64,000 bases of DNA from Amaranthus tricolor (GCF_026212465.1 NC_080059.1:8758811-8822810); one strand, 5' to 3'. Shown: positions 32,024 to 46,013, counted from the first letter of the stretch. Made by a program: numbers and translations. The notes: generated by a model from the letters alone, not told the origin.

Positions 32024-35000
32024 TCAGACAGAAGTACTACCATTAATATTAGCCAAGGATAATACAGAACTGGAGGTAGAATCTTCAGTAGATTTTGAAT
32101 GAGAGAAAAGAATATACAAAACCCATAAATGTAAAGACACAAGATAAACCAATGAACAGATCTTTGCAGTTGGATTGCGAGCCAAAAATAAGGTGCCTGC
32201 TGAAAATATCGAATCAAGCTGCCTCAGCATTGAGCCTATGTGCTGCCTACCCGACTGTATTTTACCTTCTAACATTGGCCACAGATTAGGACTGGTGGAC
32301 TTCCGTGTAGCGGCTTCTATGTCTTCACTGGGGCTTCCATGAATGTCGCTTTCGTTCGTTAGAGATTTGTTTTCGTTGAGTAACCTTGATACGGCCTGTA
32401 ATTAAGTATTGAATTCTATCAAAAATTGATCGCTCGTATAGATATATGTTTACTTTTATGCGAAATGTTACCTCCATTCTAAAGAGAAGAGTGGCCTTGT
32501 CTGAAGAAAGTGTTTCAACCTGAGAGCAGCGAAAAGAAAATTGATTACCGGAAACAATGTAATTCTAGAAACTTTAGGCATTAAATAGGTCAAAGCGGCT
32601 TTAATTTCGTGAAACTGTGCGATAGAATGGCCTAAACTACTAGTAACACTAAGGGGTTGTTTGGTAGTTAGTATTAAATGGGAAAATCAGTCTCATTTTG
32701 GTGGGAATATATCTTGACAAACTTAATGGTCATGCTTATTCTCCTTTAACAATCTTATTTTCTTCATAAAATTCATTCCATTGCATTACCAATTGAACAT
32801 GTGGTATTAGGTGGTAGTGAAAAATTATGAACAAAAAAACTTTTTTATGATTGAACTTTCATTACCATAGGAATGAAATGATACATATCATGAAAATTAA
32901 ATTACAAATCATTCCCATTACCACCAATTAGAACCGTTAACCAGAACTAGACCATTCAACATTAGGAGCTGAATGGTGTAGAGGGGGGTGGGGGTGGGAT
33001 CAACATTAGGAGCTTTAATTTTTGTGAAACTGTGCAATAACGTGACATAAACGACTTAATATGAACCGAGTTATTTTCTATGAGCAACACGAGTCACCAG
33101 TAAACACTTATACAATATTTTCACAAAATAATAAAAGCTCACTGCTCGCACATCATCTAAAAATGACTGAAGCTTCAGGCTCACTCAGAAACGGACATCA
33201 CAAAGATCCATTGAAACACATCAAAATTATTCTTACAAGAATTCAGATTACATGATTGACGATAAAATGTACCTGGGATTGTTTCTGAATTAGATGATCT
33301 GTCATCTGACAAAGCCTTCGCTCAAGTTCTACTTCAACTTCAGTTGAATTCTCCATCTCCTTCAGCGTCATGTCAATGTTGGCCTCCAGCTTCCTCTCCT
33401 ATAACAATGATCAGTTAGGTAATGTCAGCATCATCTTTGAAGATTATCACTTTGGTACTGGAAGTTCAAAAACTCTCAGCAAAAAGGATGAAAAGTCACA
33501 AAGATCTCTACTCAGAAGTCAGAGCAATAATTCACAATGAAAATGTGCTTCAACTAAACAAAGCTCAGGCTGCGCTCAATAAGGTTTTGATCAAGCTTAA
33601 CAATTCGAATGTAAAGCTTAACTCTCCATTGTAGGAGAGATCTTAGGCATACACAAAGTGCAATGGAAGCTGTCAATCTAGCCCATATGTCTTTTTGATA
33701 TTCCAGTGGCATTTGACCCTAGGCACGCACAAAGTTTTATATGGACTGCATGCCGGACCAGGCAAAAATGTAATTTAAGGGTTCGGTCTGGTTTATAGTT
33801 TAAAGTTGTGGCTTCTAAAATTTTAAACAGATCTAAATCACAAACATACAATTTTACGGTTTTGAATTGTAAATCACAACTGCAAAGCGCATTTTTATGG
33901 TGGTTTGGTTTATAGGTACAATTTGGTTTGTTAATGCCTGGTAGCTGTGGGTTTAGTTCATTAAAGTCCAGTTTGGTTCAATAATGTAGGATTTGGTTCA
34001 TTAAAGTGCACTTTGGTCTATAGGTGCAGCTTGGTTTCTTAATGTGCAGATTGTTTTCAATGTTTTGGTAAGAACATGACATAATTTAATGAGAAATTGG
34101 AAAAACGCAAACCGAATCAAACCAAACCATATTAAAATGGTTTAATTTGGTCGGATTTGAGGACAAAAACAATAAACTATGTACTAGAAACTTTCACAAA
34201 TTGTAATTTGCATTTGGACTGGTTTAGGTGCCAAAGCGCACCAAACCGGAGAATAAACACCATCCAAGTAAGTACGCTTTTTTATCCCATTTCCTTTCAC
34301 TTAAACAACTCCTCCTTGCTTACTTATGTGGGACAAAACAAAATGTGCTCAATGTTAAGCGGTTTTAGTTTTTCGTCCCACATTGCTGAGCTATGAATAA
34401 CAAGTGAATAAGCGGTATAGGTATAAGGGAATAGGGTGGAATAATATACTTGACAACAACAACAATAAAAATAATTATTATAATAGTAATTATTATAACA
34501 ATTATGATAAGAATTATAATAATCAAGCTGATTATCAAGCTGACAAGTCATCCAGGACTAGCTCAGCTGAAGCTCATAAATGTTTTGAGTTGAGCTCAAA
34601 CTCAAGCGAGGTTAGACCGACTCAAGCTCAGTTAACCATATGAGCTCATTAATGTCTTATACTCTCTACTTTTTATCCAATCCTCAAGTATTTATTTAGA
34701 GCATAGACAAGGATGCTTTGTTAGGACGACTTCAAATAAATCGTATGGATCACCATCAAAATTCTATATTCAAATTATCCAAGTAACTTTTGAGAAAATA
34801 TCCAATGCAAGCATAAAACTAAATGACCTTCCCAAATGAACAAATTAGAGAGTTCAAAGAGTCGAAAAGCAATTTGGGGTAAATGAAAAAAAGGTTATCA
34901 ACCTCACCTTCTCTTTCAGTATGTCAATTTTATCTGTTGTGAATGCACATTCAGCCTCCAGCATTTCTGTTTGCATCTCAAAGCCCTTTGATGTCATTGG

Positions 35001-38000
35001 CTGCAAAATGAGCATTTTCCCCAAATACAAAAATTTTTAAGAACTCACATCTATAGGTAAATTCACAGAGGAGATATCCTATAAAAAGCCATATTATTAA
35101 ATAGCTGCAAATGTTACAGTCAATAAAACTTACACTGGTTGAAGTGGCCCTTGTTTGATGAACACCATAAATCTTCCTCTTCATCTCTACATAACAAAAT
35201 TAAAACATAAGATTTATTACAATACTTGTTTAAACATGCCTATACAATACTTGAACATGCAGAATTTAAGGTACAAAAGATTTATTACAAGACAACCGTG
35301 AACACGATATCTTGTTTCATAATTTTTACAGCAGTTATGAACAAACTCCATCATCACAAGAAAAGTAAAGAGAATTAATCTCAAACAAATTCGAAGTGGA
35401 AAAAGGTTTAAAAAAAATGAAAAAAGGTTAGCGGGTCCTGATGGTATTCTTATTGAGTCTTGAAAATGTTTAGGGCAAATAGCATTGAATGGGTTATCTG
35501 GCTTCTTTAACAAATATGGATATCAATTAGAGGATAAGAAATGCCGTGCCTATCTACAAAAACGAAGGGGACGTGCAAGTTCTACCTAAAAAAGAATTAA
35601 ACTAATGTGCCACACGAACAGCAATGCGCAACACCACTATTCGATACACCACCCGCATTTACATCCTACCCAAAATGACATTACCCCAAACACTCCATCC
35701 TAGTCCACAACTACCAGCATAGTCTCACCCCAACCACAACAAGGTGCCCCAAAATGCACTCTACACCAAAACTGTCCAACCAAATCCACACACATCCTGC
35801 TGAATTGCAACCATCACAGATGCGTGCCCCCAAACACACGCAACCCACCCTAGAGCCGCCCACTCAGCTGCACCCTCCCTAACGATAGTAATTAGATAAA
35901 GGTAAAGGAAGAAGATGAAATCGTTGATCAAATAAAGATGGTCTGCAATGAACACCCAGACCCAGGTGACTCTAATAAACCAAAGCTGCTTCAGTTTAGC
36001 CTTTAAAAAATAGATACGTGAAATACTTAGAAAGATAGTAAAAATTAACACAGAGTATCAACTCAAAACAAAAATATCAACCATGAAATCCGGCAGTAAC
36101 ACAGAAAGCGGAACAGCAAGCTACTTAGGAGTAATATTTTAGCTTTCATAGTAAGATTAGTAAGAAAGGATTTCAATTTAGATTTCCATCTAGGAAGTTC
36201 ATCCAAAAAAACACAAATATCTGTCACTAGTACAGAATGAACTGGCTGACTAAGAGAAATTTATAGAGGTATTAGGAGATATTCTTGCATGGACCTGACT
36301 TGAATGTAATCTGAACCTCTTGACTTCTCACAAATTGTTCAACACATGATTTACATGTATAGATTCTTGAAAACATTTTGAAGTTAAAAAGTAGGTTACC
36401 GTGTATAGCAAAAACATTTGAAAGTTAAAGGATTCTAATATTATTGTAATCAGATTCACGCAAGAATTTACAGGGTATTAGATGCAAGATACAAAATGCA
36501 AAGAGATTGAGCAAAAGTATCCAACCAGGACATGCTGACTTAGGTCTTAGACCTTACGTACCTTCAAGGACAACTTCCTTTGACTCAACTTGGTCCCGAA
36601 GTTTTGCAAGGTGATTTACCTATTCCAAAAAAAGGTTAAATGAATCAGTAACATCATTCAAGGACCACCTCACCTAGTTCCCACAAAAATCCTAAAAAAC
36701 CATAGACAGTACTTCAACACTTACTCAAATTCATGCAGGGAAAAAAGGGACTAAAAAGAGCAAGGTGAGAGCTGAAAATATCACTCTTCACATTGAAGAC
36801 AGAAATAAAATGTTCTACTCAAGACTTAAGAGGCCTCCTAAGATAGCAACAATCAGAACTAATATTTTGGAGGATAAGTGGAATGCACTCTGTGAAAGCG
36901 TATATATTGATTACCCGTGGGACTGCAGTACCTTATCTTTCAACAATGAGCATAAAGTCTTCTATTCAATTTAAAGAAATTTAAAAATTCAAATATTTGA
37001 TTTAAAATTTTTAATTTTTGCTCTGGAAAATTGCAGAAATTAACTTCCCGGTTAGTATGGCAAAAAGCAAAGAAGAGGCAGAGGATTGCATAACATGAAA
37101 TATAAGTTGCTATAAACAGTCGGAAACTTCCAAAAAAACTCTCCACTCTTCAGTAAAACAAAAGAAACAAATGCAAGAAACCACTAGGAATTCTGACAGC
37201 AAAATAAATAACCTGCACAGGACAAGGGAACTTAAAAGAAATGATATGTGACCAGTCCAGAATGCCGTACCTGTACTTCAAGATTCCATTGCGCTGTAGC
37301 AAGAGACTTAGCAAGATCAGCATTTGCAGTCTGCAACATTTATCAAAACCAGTCACAACTCACAAGTGATGGTTCAAGCATATCAAGAGAAGAAATTGAT
37401 GCTATTATATAATGTAAAAAAGTCAACCTATAAATGCAAGAGCAGAGGCATACTCAAAACAAATTCAAGGCAACACACTGGCGTGAAAACATCCAAGCAT
37501 ATGACCCTCTAATGCCATAGTTTTACCTTTTCTTATTTTATGTTTTGGTACTATAAAATCCCACTTAACCTCAGTCACCTATCCTTATTGTACGTTTTGG
37601 TACTATAATTTTAGCCCCAGCTAGATTCTAGTCGTTACATTTGATATTATCAGATATTTTCTGCTATGTTCTACTTCCTGTGCCTGAGGTTTGCTGGCCT
37701 TCCCTTTAGGCACCTAGTGCTTAAAGGTGCTGTTTTCATACTTTAAAGCTGTAATATATTTTCAAACTGTATTTCTCATAATTACAACAAGATTATCTCT
37801 TTTCATGAGTTAAAACATGTGTCATTATGTCCAAAATTAAAGACAATTTCACAATAATATCTACTACACATGTAATATTTCTATGGCTCCACTACCACAC
37901 AGCTCACTAATAAATTTCTCTTAAGTATTCAATTCATGAGCAGGGCTTCCATTACAACCTCCCTTTTTAGCACAACGCTAAAAGATAGTGTTATAGGACA

Positions 38001-41000
38001 AACAGGAGAGCTCACCCAAAAGACTAGCCTATTAGGTGAGAGATCCTATTTGCCTATAAACCCCACACCAATTGCTCTTTACAACCAATGTGGGACAAGT
38101 CCCATACCTTGCAATGGACCATAACAGATAGATGTGCTAATTAATAGATAAATAATAGAACATGACTAGGGGGAGAAAAAAATATATTGGTAGAACCTCC
38201 AATTTAGCTAGTCGCGCAAGGACTTTCATTCGGGTATGATTATGCTTCTGCTTCTCCAGCTCCGCAGCTTCCATCATTTCCATCATCATAGACTGAAGTT
38301 TCGAGGCCTAATAGTGGAAATGGTTCAAGAAAATTAGCTATCAATACGAACTATAAATAATACTGCAAACAGAAAAAACAGGAATAAGTTCTTCATAACT
38401 AAAATAACGATTGACTAGCATGAGTCACTTCAGCACATCAGATATGATACTTCCATAGAGCAAAAATACGGTAGTAGACACGGTAGCGATAATAGACATG
38501 GTGATGCGGTAATGGGGATGATGCAGTTGCCGTACCGTCAATATCGGCCTAAACCATGAAATATCATTTGGAATGGCCTAAAATGCAGTTGTTTACACCT
38601 TTACAATGAGGGTAATATCGGTTTAGCGTATTTGAAAACCTTTGCAATATGCAACGACCTTGTTTTTTCACTATGGATACTTCAGCATGGCTACCCTCCA
38701 ACATGCATATACTTTTATTCCTAAAACATTACTAGAACTCTAGCTAATAAATTATATGAAACTCATACAAATACAAGTTTTCATAGAAACTCATAAAAGA
38801 CAAATATATGTCGTTCATAGAAACTTATAAGAAATGAAAAAGACAATCATCATCACCATCATCATACCAGTATATCACGCGCATAGAAGCTATGATTAGG
38901 GTGTGCAGAGGAATCAAAGACGTCATACCATACCCATAACAATTGGTCACTTTACCGAGTAGAACATAAGTAACCCAAGTCTGAGTAACAGTGTAATTGC
39001 CATTTATGGGCTTCATAAAGGGGAAGATAAGAGGTGTCTTCGGCATAAATTGAAGTTTCTATCATAGTATTATTACTTATCATAGTTTCCTTCAAGTGAA
39101 TCCAGTAGTGTTCTAATATTCAAGGAACGGCTTAAATTTTTGTATGATTGGACTGTTGTTGGATACTCGGATTGCTTGCAAGAGGCTCAATTGATTGAAA
39201 TCAACAGAACAGGTGAATATTTTGGTCACACACTCACGGAGAGGAATCAACTAGCCTAACCCTATCAAAGTGGCTTAGCTATTGTCTTCCAACGCTTTGA
39301 ACCTTAGGCGCACCTAGGCATGCTTTTTTAAACTATATTTTGGTCCCAGTAAGCTCAAAAACTTGTACAACACTGATATTTTGTACTATGGTTTAGATCA
39401 ACCTACGCTAAACTCTAAAGACGGTTCAATTTAATTCACTTAAATAAGATTGGGAACAAAATTTGGATATGGGTCCAAATTCATACCTAAGCTTATTGGA
39501 GCCACCTACACCCTTTTGGACGCGGCCACACATAATTAAGGGTTAGGGTCTGTAATTTTTGAGAACATACGAGTTCGATATCAATATAGGTCTAGTCTTT
39601 GGAAACAAGTTTGGTTTGGATTTGATTTTTCTAGACCTACATTCAAGCCATGGATCTGTTCATAAATTTTTTTTATAAATTGTAAACTTTTTTATAAGCA
39701 CCATTTTCTCCTAAAAAGATTCGACATGGGAGAAATAATGCACTTAATATAAACTTAGTTAAAGAACCCTAATTAGGAATTTGAGCATCAATCATTTATT
39801 TCACAAGCTCAAAGCCCATAAAAATAAAAAAAATAGAATAAAGGATAATTCAAGGTTTCAACTATGGTTGATTATATTTGGACTTAATTAAAAATAAATT
39901 TGTTCTGGTAGTTGTTACTTGACAAAATAACAAACGGGAGCACAATAACCTTCACTTTCTTATAACCCAAAAAAAAAACTAAAAATGAACAAGCATTCAC
40001 GACCAATTGTTAGACCCTAGACCAACAAGCCCCAAGAGATCTAACATTGGATTCAGTTTACCAATAGATTCAAGTCTGGATTTTGGTCTGCCCATTTTAA
40101 AATAAGATCTACATCAACCATACCCAGCCCATATTCGACCCATGCCCACAGGCCACAAACCCTAAGCAACTTGCATAATTTTAAGGTTGATAGATTGACT
40201 AGAGTGAGCAATTTTGCTGCATTAAACATTGGTAAAAATTAGCTTTTGGGAGAGCCTCGGTCTAGCATTTAAGATTTGAGGCAGCTTGCTATTTTGAATT
40301 TGAGTAAAAATATTTTTTTGGTAAAATCCATGAAGGTATGGGTGTTTGTATTGAGGATAATATGTATCGATTCTCTTTCTCCTCAATATCAATGTCTGGA
40401 GAGAAAGATGGAATTTTAAAATGGCATATACATGTATAAATTCTAATTGTAACCTAAACCTTTTAATAAACGCATCAAGTATAGTGGATCCATTTATTTA
40501 ATTGGGTCTAAAATCTCAACTAAACCCACTAATTTAGGGTTTTTTTCGGTTCAAGTTAGCTGGTGGGGCGGGCTTTTGACGAGCCTAATAACAAGTGCAA
40601 CTGAATTAATAAGTCATTATAATTATATTCAATTATTAAAGTCCGAAATCAAAGAATTATGAAATTGTGGTTCCATAAATTTTGTAAACAAGTACGTGTA
40701 GTATGTATCCAAGACGTGTGAATGTTATCAAGGTTAAGGTTCATTTGGTGAAGGCATGTCAGCATATGAGTCTATGCATGAGAGAATTGGGCTTCACTAG
40801 GCCTTTCATTCATTGGATTATGGCTCATGCGACTTCATGTCTTATTCAACAATAATTAATGTAAACCTTTGAATGCATCAGCATTACCAGCAAAGCAAGG
40901 TTTATGCAAGGAAATTAGTCATCATTGTACCTTTTGGTGTTTCACCCCATAAACGGAATACCTTTCCAGAAGTTCGGAGCAGCTTGAGGGCATTTTAGAC

Positions 41001-44000
41001 TTTAATTTCCATCTCAGGCGTGAGAAACTATGACTCGCTCACTCACATCAAGTTTGCAGATGATATATCACTTTTTTCGAAGGTGATCCTTTATTTAATC
41101 TTTTCAATGACATTTTTCTACAGCGGTTGAGTATTCTGCACTCTCCAGTACAAACCTTTTCCATTTCACGCGTCTAGAATGAAATTATTGCAAACTTAGT
41201 CAAACGTTAAATGCTTGGACAAAAAAGATTTGTCTTATGCTAGTAGACAAAGTATTCAAGAGTGTAATCTTCTTAGTTGGTTTCTGGTTTTGCATGATCA
41301 ATGTTCTTGTGCAAACCCTTCCTAGAAGGTGCACCTTAGTTAATGGCTTAATGCAGATCTGAATCAAGGTTGAAGTATTTCATTTGCTTTTTTATACTAC
41401 AAACAAATTATGAACATTGTTACTTCATTAGCATTTCACTTGTCTTTCACATTGATTTTTGGACAACTACTTGAATTGATGCCTTAGCTGTAAATTAGTA
41501 TTAACAGCCGAATGAAGTGTACTCTTTTTAGTGACAATCTCTCATGTTTGGTTCATGTGCTCGACTTAATGTAGTTAGAATTAAGGCTTTGGCATTGCTG
41601 AATTTTACTTGTCTTTCCAAACAAGAAGAAAGTGTGTGCCAAACAAAGAATTGCAAGCATGGGCATTGGATGGCCCAATTTTTATATTGCACAGCAAGGT
41701 GGGACTTGATGCATAATTAAGGGTTAACTATTATTATTAGAGGTCCACTTGGTGCTTAGGTGCTTGCAACCACAAAGTAGAGGAAGTCACAATTCCTAAA
41801 AATTGTGTATTTCACAAGTTGTTTGGTTAGCATGAAATATATAGAAGAAAAAATAGGTGAAGTGCAACTTCCTAGGAAATTGAAATTCCCATGGGATATG
41901 GGAAGTGCCTTGTATATCCCGGCCCATGGACAGTCACACTTCTCATATCAATTGCTAGGAAATACAAATGTTTGTGTGAAACAAATACGATCAAGCTACC
42001 TTAGGAATTTCAAAAGAAAAAAAATTCCCATGACGTGAAAACTACCGAAACAAGTACCTTGGATCAACTAGTTCTTGTGTGTCCTTGTAACATTCTTTGC
42101 TACAGTCAAATACATAATACTCCCTTTATCCCATGAATTTGCACTTATTTCTATTTAAGTTTATCCCAGTTTGCACCCTTTTTCTTTTTTTTGGCAATGG
42201 TCTCACACCTTTCCTTTTAATCTCATCCACAAATTTATTCTCTCACTTCATTTTATCCACAAATTTCTTCCATCAACTTGTGTTTTTTCTTGTTCTTCAA
42301 CTACAAATTAATATTATACCTTTTTTGATATAGAAAATATATTAACAAAAAAAGTTGTCCACTGATGGACAAAGATGTACCATCCATGAAACTAGTTACG
42401 TAATAATCATCAGTTCACTTCAATTTCGATAATATTAGACCTAATCACCTAATAAAAAGAGGTGTTGTTTCTTGGGGACAATGACAAAATGTTAATCATC
42501 AACGAATGTCTAATTCATATAAGAGCACATATTTACTAAACTAAGACTTCATCGAACAATTCAAAACTGGTAACATCAAATTAGTAGAATTATTTACCAT
42601 CCCAAAACATGGGAATCAGAAAGGGTAAGGAATCTTCACCACGTCCACAACTGACCCTCCTAAGTGATTTAACTTAAATATACCAAACTTATCTATTTAC
42701 TTCTTACCGAATGCATAGAACATGTGGAAACCACAAGCTACATAATCGGAACCTAGAATTCAATTAACAATAGGAAAAATATCAAGAAAAAGAAGCATAT
42801 ATATTCAATGCACAAGAGAGAAATAATCAAAACACGGTAGAATTCTAACCTCCTGTGCAGCTTGATTTGCCTGCTCTTCAAGTATCTTCTCCAGGCTTTG
42901 TTTTTCTCCCTCCAATCGAGCCACGACATTCTCTTGTTCCTTTATAGCGTCTAAAGCCTTTGCAGCAGCTTTAGCAGCTAAAATTTGACGCCGTCTCTGC
43001 CTCCTTTCCTCCCGCTCTTGTTCAGCACCAGAGTCAGAACTCGAACCTGAATCTGAATCTGTCTCATGATCACTACAAGATTGAGAGCCACTCTTAGAAC
43101 CCTCAAGAACATTATTTGCAACAACTCCACTGCGATCATTCACTCCCAAAGTCTCACCACCAACTCTTTCATCATGACGATCATCTCTTTCCCAATCACG
43201 AGACACCAAAGCAGACGCGCCCTCACTATTCTCACCAGAAGGCGAATCATCCTTAGTTATGGACTTGCCAGAGTCCAATAACCCATCCCCATTCCCTATC
43301 ATATCTCGTCCCGGCTCCACAAAAGCACTGCCTTCCATTTTTCCCAAACCCAAGCTTGATTCTAAATCAACCTTCCTCTCAGATCCCACCTTTTTACCGT
43401 CACCAACAATGTCATTTCCTTTATCAGCTCTCCCATAACCTACTTTCCTCACAGTTTTCCCCAAACCTTTACCATTCCCCTTCAAACTCATCCCCACTTT
43501 TCTCCCATCTTTCTGTACACCATAAACAGCCGAACGGTTCACTTTACTAGAAATTGATTGTTTGGGGGTATTAAGAAGCTCAGTCCAATCACTATCTTTA
43601 ACAGAAGACTTGCTACTCAAATCAACATCCTTACCCAATTTAATTTTCCTATTGTTAACCCTAACAACATCATCACTAACTGATTTATTATCAATAATCG
43701 ATTTCCCCAAAGAAGGGTTTTCACTATCATTACCATAAGATAAACTTTTCTTCTTCAATTGATCTCGCAAAGGAAGAGTCCCACTAGATTTAGGTGAGGT
43801 GATGACATCCAAACCATCAGATTGTTTTCTCTCACCCTTACCAAGTGATTCAGCAGCTTGTTGATCAATCTGAACCCAACCCCAAAAATCAAAACAAAAG
43901 AAACATAAATTGAAATCAATTGCCACCCAATTTGACAAGAGATTTAAAGGAAATGGTTCAGTGAGAATAGTAACTAACCTGTTGAAGGAGAGTTTCAGCA

Positions 44001-44032
44001 ACCTTGAGCTTGGAGGAGATCCAATTAGCCAT
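32024..44032 (-). CDS. GC2: Golgin candidate 2 (coiled-coil Golgi membrane tether)
   Basis: Ten minus-strand exons: 44032-43979, 43869-42850, 38307-38197, 37330-37271, 36619-36562, 35186-35134, 35000-34908, 33398-33273, 32519-32472, 32395-32024 (1995 nt, 664 aa). The start MANWISSKLKVAETLLQQID matches Arabidopsis GC2. A long low-complexity region (exon 2, many K/G/S/D) is followed by heptad-rich sequence from REERRQRRRQILAAKAAAKA through exon 9, consistent with a coiled coil. The C-terminus has FLARNPTAK and then one hydrophobic span (about 619-638, ICSLVYLVSLHLWVLYIL), the tail anchor of golgin-84/CASP-like proteins. Role: tethering and shaping Golgi cisternae. Introns hold LINE fragments and other repeats. 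Family assignment is firm; GC2 rather than GC1 rests on the N-terminus and length. Confidence 0.92.
32653..32946. mobile_element. hAT-like MITE, copy 2 (golgin intron 8)
   Basis: The ends 'ggggttgtttggtagttagt' and 'attagaaccgttaaccagaa' are loosely inverted. The interior 'gacaaacttaatggtcatgc' and 'actttcattaccat' matches the copy at 4997-5260. Confidence 0.5.
33895..34065. repeat. Minisatellite-like repeats in golgin intron 7
   Basis: About six diverged units of roughly 27 bp around 'tttggttcattaaagtgca' / 'tttggtttataggtgca'. Confidence 0.6.
34455..34532. repeat. AT-rich imperfect trinucleotide/palindromic tract
   Basis: aac/aat triplets followed by self-complementary taattattataa blocks in golgin intron 7. 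Confidence 0.6.
35429..35601 (+). mobile_element. LINE reverse-transcriptase fragment (golgin intron 5)
   Basis: The plus strand reads RLAGPDGILIES, stop, KCLGQIALNGLSGFFNK, and after frameshifts RNAVPIYKNEGDVQV. These match the plant LINE RT block (AGPDGIPIE..KCLG.. / VPIYKNKGD). It carries an internal stop and indels. Confidence 0.65.
37985..38125. repeat. Dispersed repeat patch in golgin intron 3
   Basis: 'gactagcctattaggtgaga' followed by 'cctataaaccccacaccaat' and 'ccaatgtgggacaagtccca' is of a kind seen often between plant genes (LTR/TRIM-like). Similar 'tgtgggac' motifs occur at 34327 and (inverted) 34374. Ends not defined. Confidence 0.35.
38460..38640 (+). repeat. Dispersed repeat family R1, copy 1 (golgin intron 2)
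   Basis: Shares, in the opposite orientation, 'gcctaaaccatgaaat', 'acatggt.atg.ggtgatgcg' and 'ggcctaaaatg' with 63470-63610. It is a 150-180 bp patch of unknown class. Confidence 0.55.
40960..41260 (+). mobile_element. LINE reverse-transcriptase fragment with FADD box (golgin intron 2)
   Basis: The plus strand reads LTHIKFADDISLFSK (frame 1) and, after frame changes, FNFHLRREKL upstream and FNDIFLQRLSILHSPVQTFS downstream. FADD is the RT catalytic motif. Several frameshifts show it is dead. Confidence 0.6.
42118..42350. mobile_element. Possible Stowaway-like MITE fragment
   Basis: It begins CTCCCTTTATCCCATGAATT after TA and has T-rich 'tttgcaccctttttc' sequence, but no matching right end was seen. 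Confidence 0.3.
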
Positions 44033-44351
44033 GCTTTGTAAATGCCTTAAACACACTGCATTTTACACGTATTCGTTGGTTGATGATGATGTGATTAATA
44101 CTGGAAACAGGATTTCTTCTGTGTTGCAGAAAAAAATGTCAATATGATGCTGGGTCAGGGATATGATATTTCTATTTTTTTTTCGTATACTCGTTACTCT
44201 ATAACTTGTTCTTCGTTACCGGCTAAAATTCTTTAGTTTATGTTTTACTTCGTCTACTCGCTCTCCTTACAAATGTTCTTTCTATTTAATTGTTTTTTAC
44301 ATATTTCAATGTAAATTTTAAAATTAAATAATTTTAATTATGAGTTTAAAA

Positions 44352-44527
44352 AATCTAAAAGATTAATATGTAGAAAGCATATTTTTAAGACGAATTTAAC
44401 AAGATCTCATATAAATATATTTTTTTTATAGATCAATGAAATCTAAAAGATTGATATATAGAAAACATATATTAAGACAAATCTAACAAGATCTCATATG
44501 AATATATTTTTTCTTATAGATCGATGA
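44352..44527. repeat. 88-bp tandem duplication
   Basis: aatctaaaagatt recurs at 44352 and 44440. Both units continue with 'gaaa.catat', 'aagac.aat.taacaagatc' and 'tctcatat.aatatatttttt'. About 10% diverged. Confidence 0.75.
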
Positions 44528-44629
44528 GAAATCGTAATCAAGGTTTGACATTAAAATTCGTAATTTCTATTGAGTAAAAATATATGAAAACGAAAAGAGT
44601 ATTTGTTAACTTATTTAGCTAATTATATA

Positions 44630-45205
44630 TTTTTTATTGATTAAAATTGATTTAATTGATTAAAAATGATTTTAAATGATTGAAATTGGTATTTACTGAT
44701 TGAAATTGATTTTTATTGATTGTAACAAGTACTAAATTATAAGGAAATTCATATGGTGACCCTGGGTCTTTGAATTTTCCACAAATGTTTTTTTAAATTC
44801 GCAAGGTGACCTTAAGCTTTTAATTTTCATGTGGTGGACAAAATGTTTAATTTTTGGTTAAATTATGAACTTATTTCGACTGAATATTGAAATATGTAGT
44901 CATTTAAGTTGATTACGACATTTGCTTTTTGAAAAAAATATCATTACGTTGGGTAAAAATAGCGTAAAGTTAACAAAAAAACTTCCCTTTTGTCTACCAC
45001 ATGGAAAAATTGGAAGGTAAAGGTCGCCTCATGGATTAAAAAAATTATTTGTCTATCATGTGGAAAAGCCCAAAATTCAGGGTTACCACATGGAATTTCC
45101 CTAAATTATAACTAGATTGTATTGAAACTGAATTTTTACTAATTATAACTAATTTTTATTGATTGTATTAGATTTTTGCTGGTTAAAACTGATTTTTACT
45201 GATAT
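44630..45205. repeat. Minisatellite of 'actgatttttattgattg'-type units, split by a MITE
   Basis: Left part 44630-44732 and right part 45111-45205 both consist of diverged units like 'tgatttttattgattgtaac' and 'aatttttattgattgtatta'. The two halves are separated by the element 44742-45101. Confidence 0.65.
44742..45101. mobile_element. MITE with long inverted repeats and 9-bp target duplication (Mutator-like)
   Basis: Left end AGGAAATTCATATGGTGACC and right end GGTTACCACATGGAATTTCC are inverted repeats, extended inward by cctgggtctttgaattttcc and its counterpart. TAAATTATA flanks both sides (44733-44741, 45102-45110). A 9-bp duplication points to the Mutator superfamily. No coding capacity. 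Confidence 0.8.
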
Positions 45206-46013
45206 ATATATATTTTTTTAAGGTGAACTAAATAGGATCTTACTCAATATGACTCGACCAGTAGTAATTCTCTAGCATATCCAAATAAAAAAAAAACAAA
45301 TCCAACCTCTTATATACTACTCCCTCCATTCCACAAAAAATGTCTCATTTACTTTTCTAAATTATTTTTTATTTATCATTTAAAAAAGCTTTCTTTATGT
45401 TGTTCACATAAGCAATTTTCTTATCATAAATTTGGTCTTGTTTTATGGCGGGTGGACTTTTAAAATTCGAGTCCACATACAAATTTTTATAAACATGTCC
45501 GGTTAATTATCCAGCCAAATCCGTCCATGAGCACCTCTAGTTTAGTATAAGATAACATCACATATCTGGCATTTATTAATGGAGAACCACATATTCTAAT
45601 TATAATTTGAGTGAATAAGAACTCTACTAAGTCGAGGTTTTACCCCTATACCTATTTCAATAAGGAGGTCGTCATCCCAAATAATCAAGGCCAATATAAT
45701 AGTCTCAAGTAAATCTAGTGTACACACTTTTTCTACTTGGATCACTAGTCAATTTCGTTTGGTTTATCCATGAATTCGTTTGGTTTAGCAAGCAATAAAT
45801 ACGAGTAATAAAGAAGTTTGGAAAATTTGTTGTCAAACTTAGAGAAATTGGGGAATTAGGGTTAAGAAATTAGGGGTTGGAAAATTAAAGAAACTGAGAA
45901 ATTAGCGTTAGAAATTTAAGGGAAATGTGATCTTTGGATGATTTTTGATGTCTGAATCTCAGAAACATGACAACCCTTACTAATAGATGGTTTCCTAACA
46001 TTTTTGGGTAAAA

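Noticed and set aside
43066..43550. Plus-strand ORFs opposite golgin exon 2
   Set aside because: Antisense shadows of a 1-kb coding exon with biased composition.
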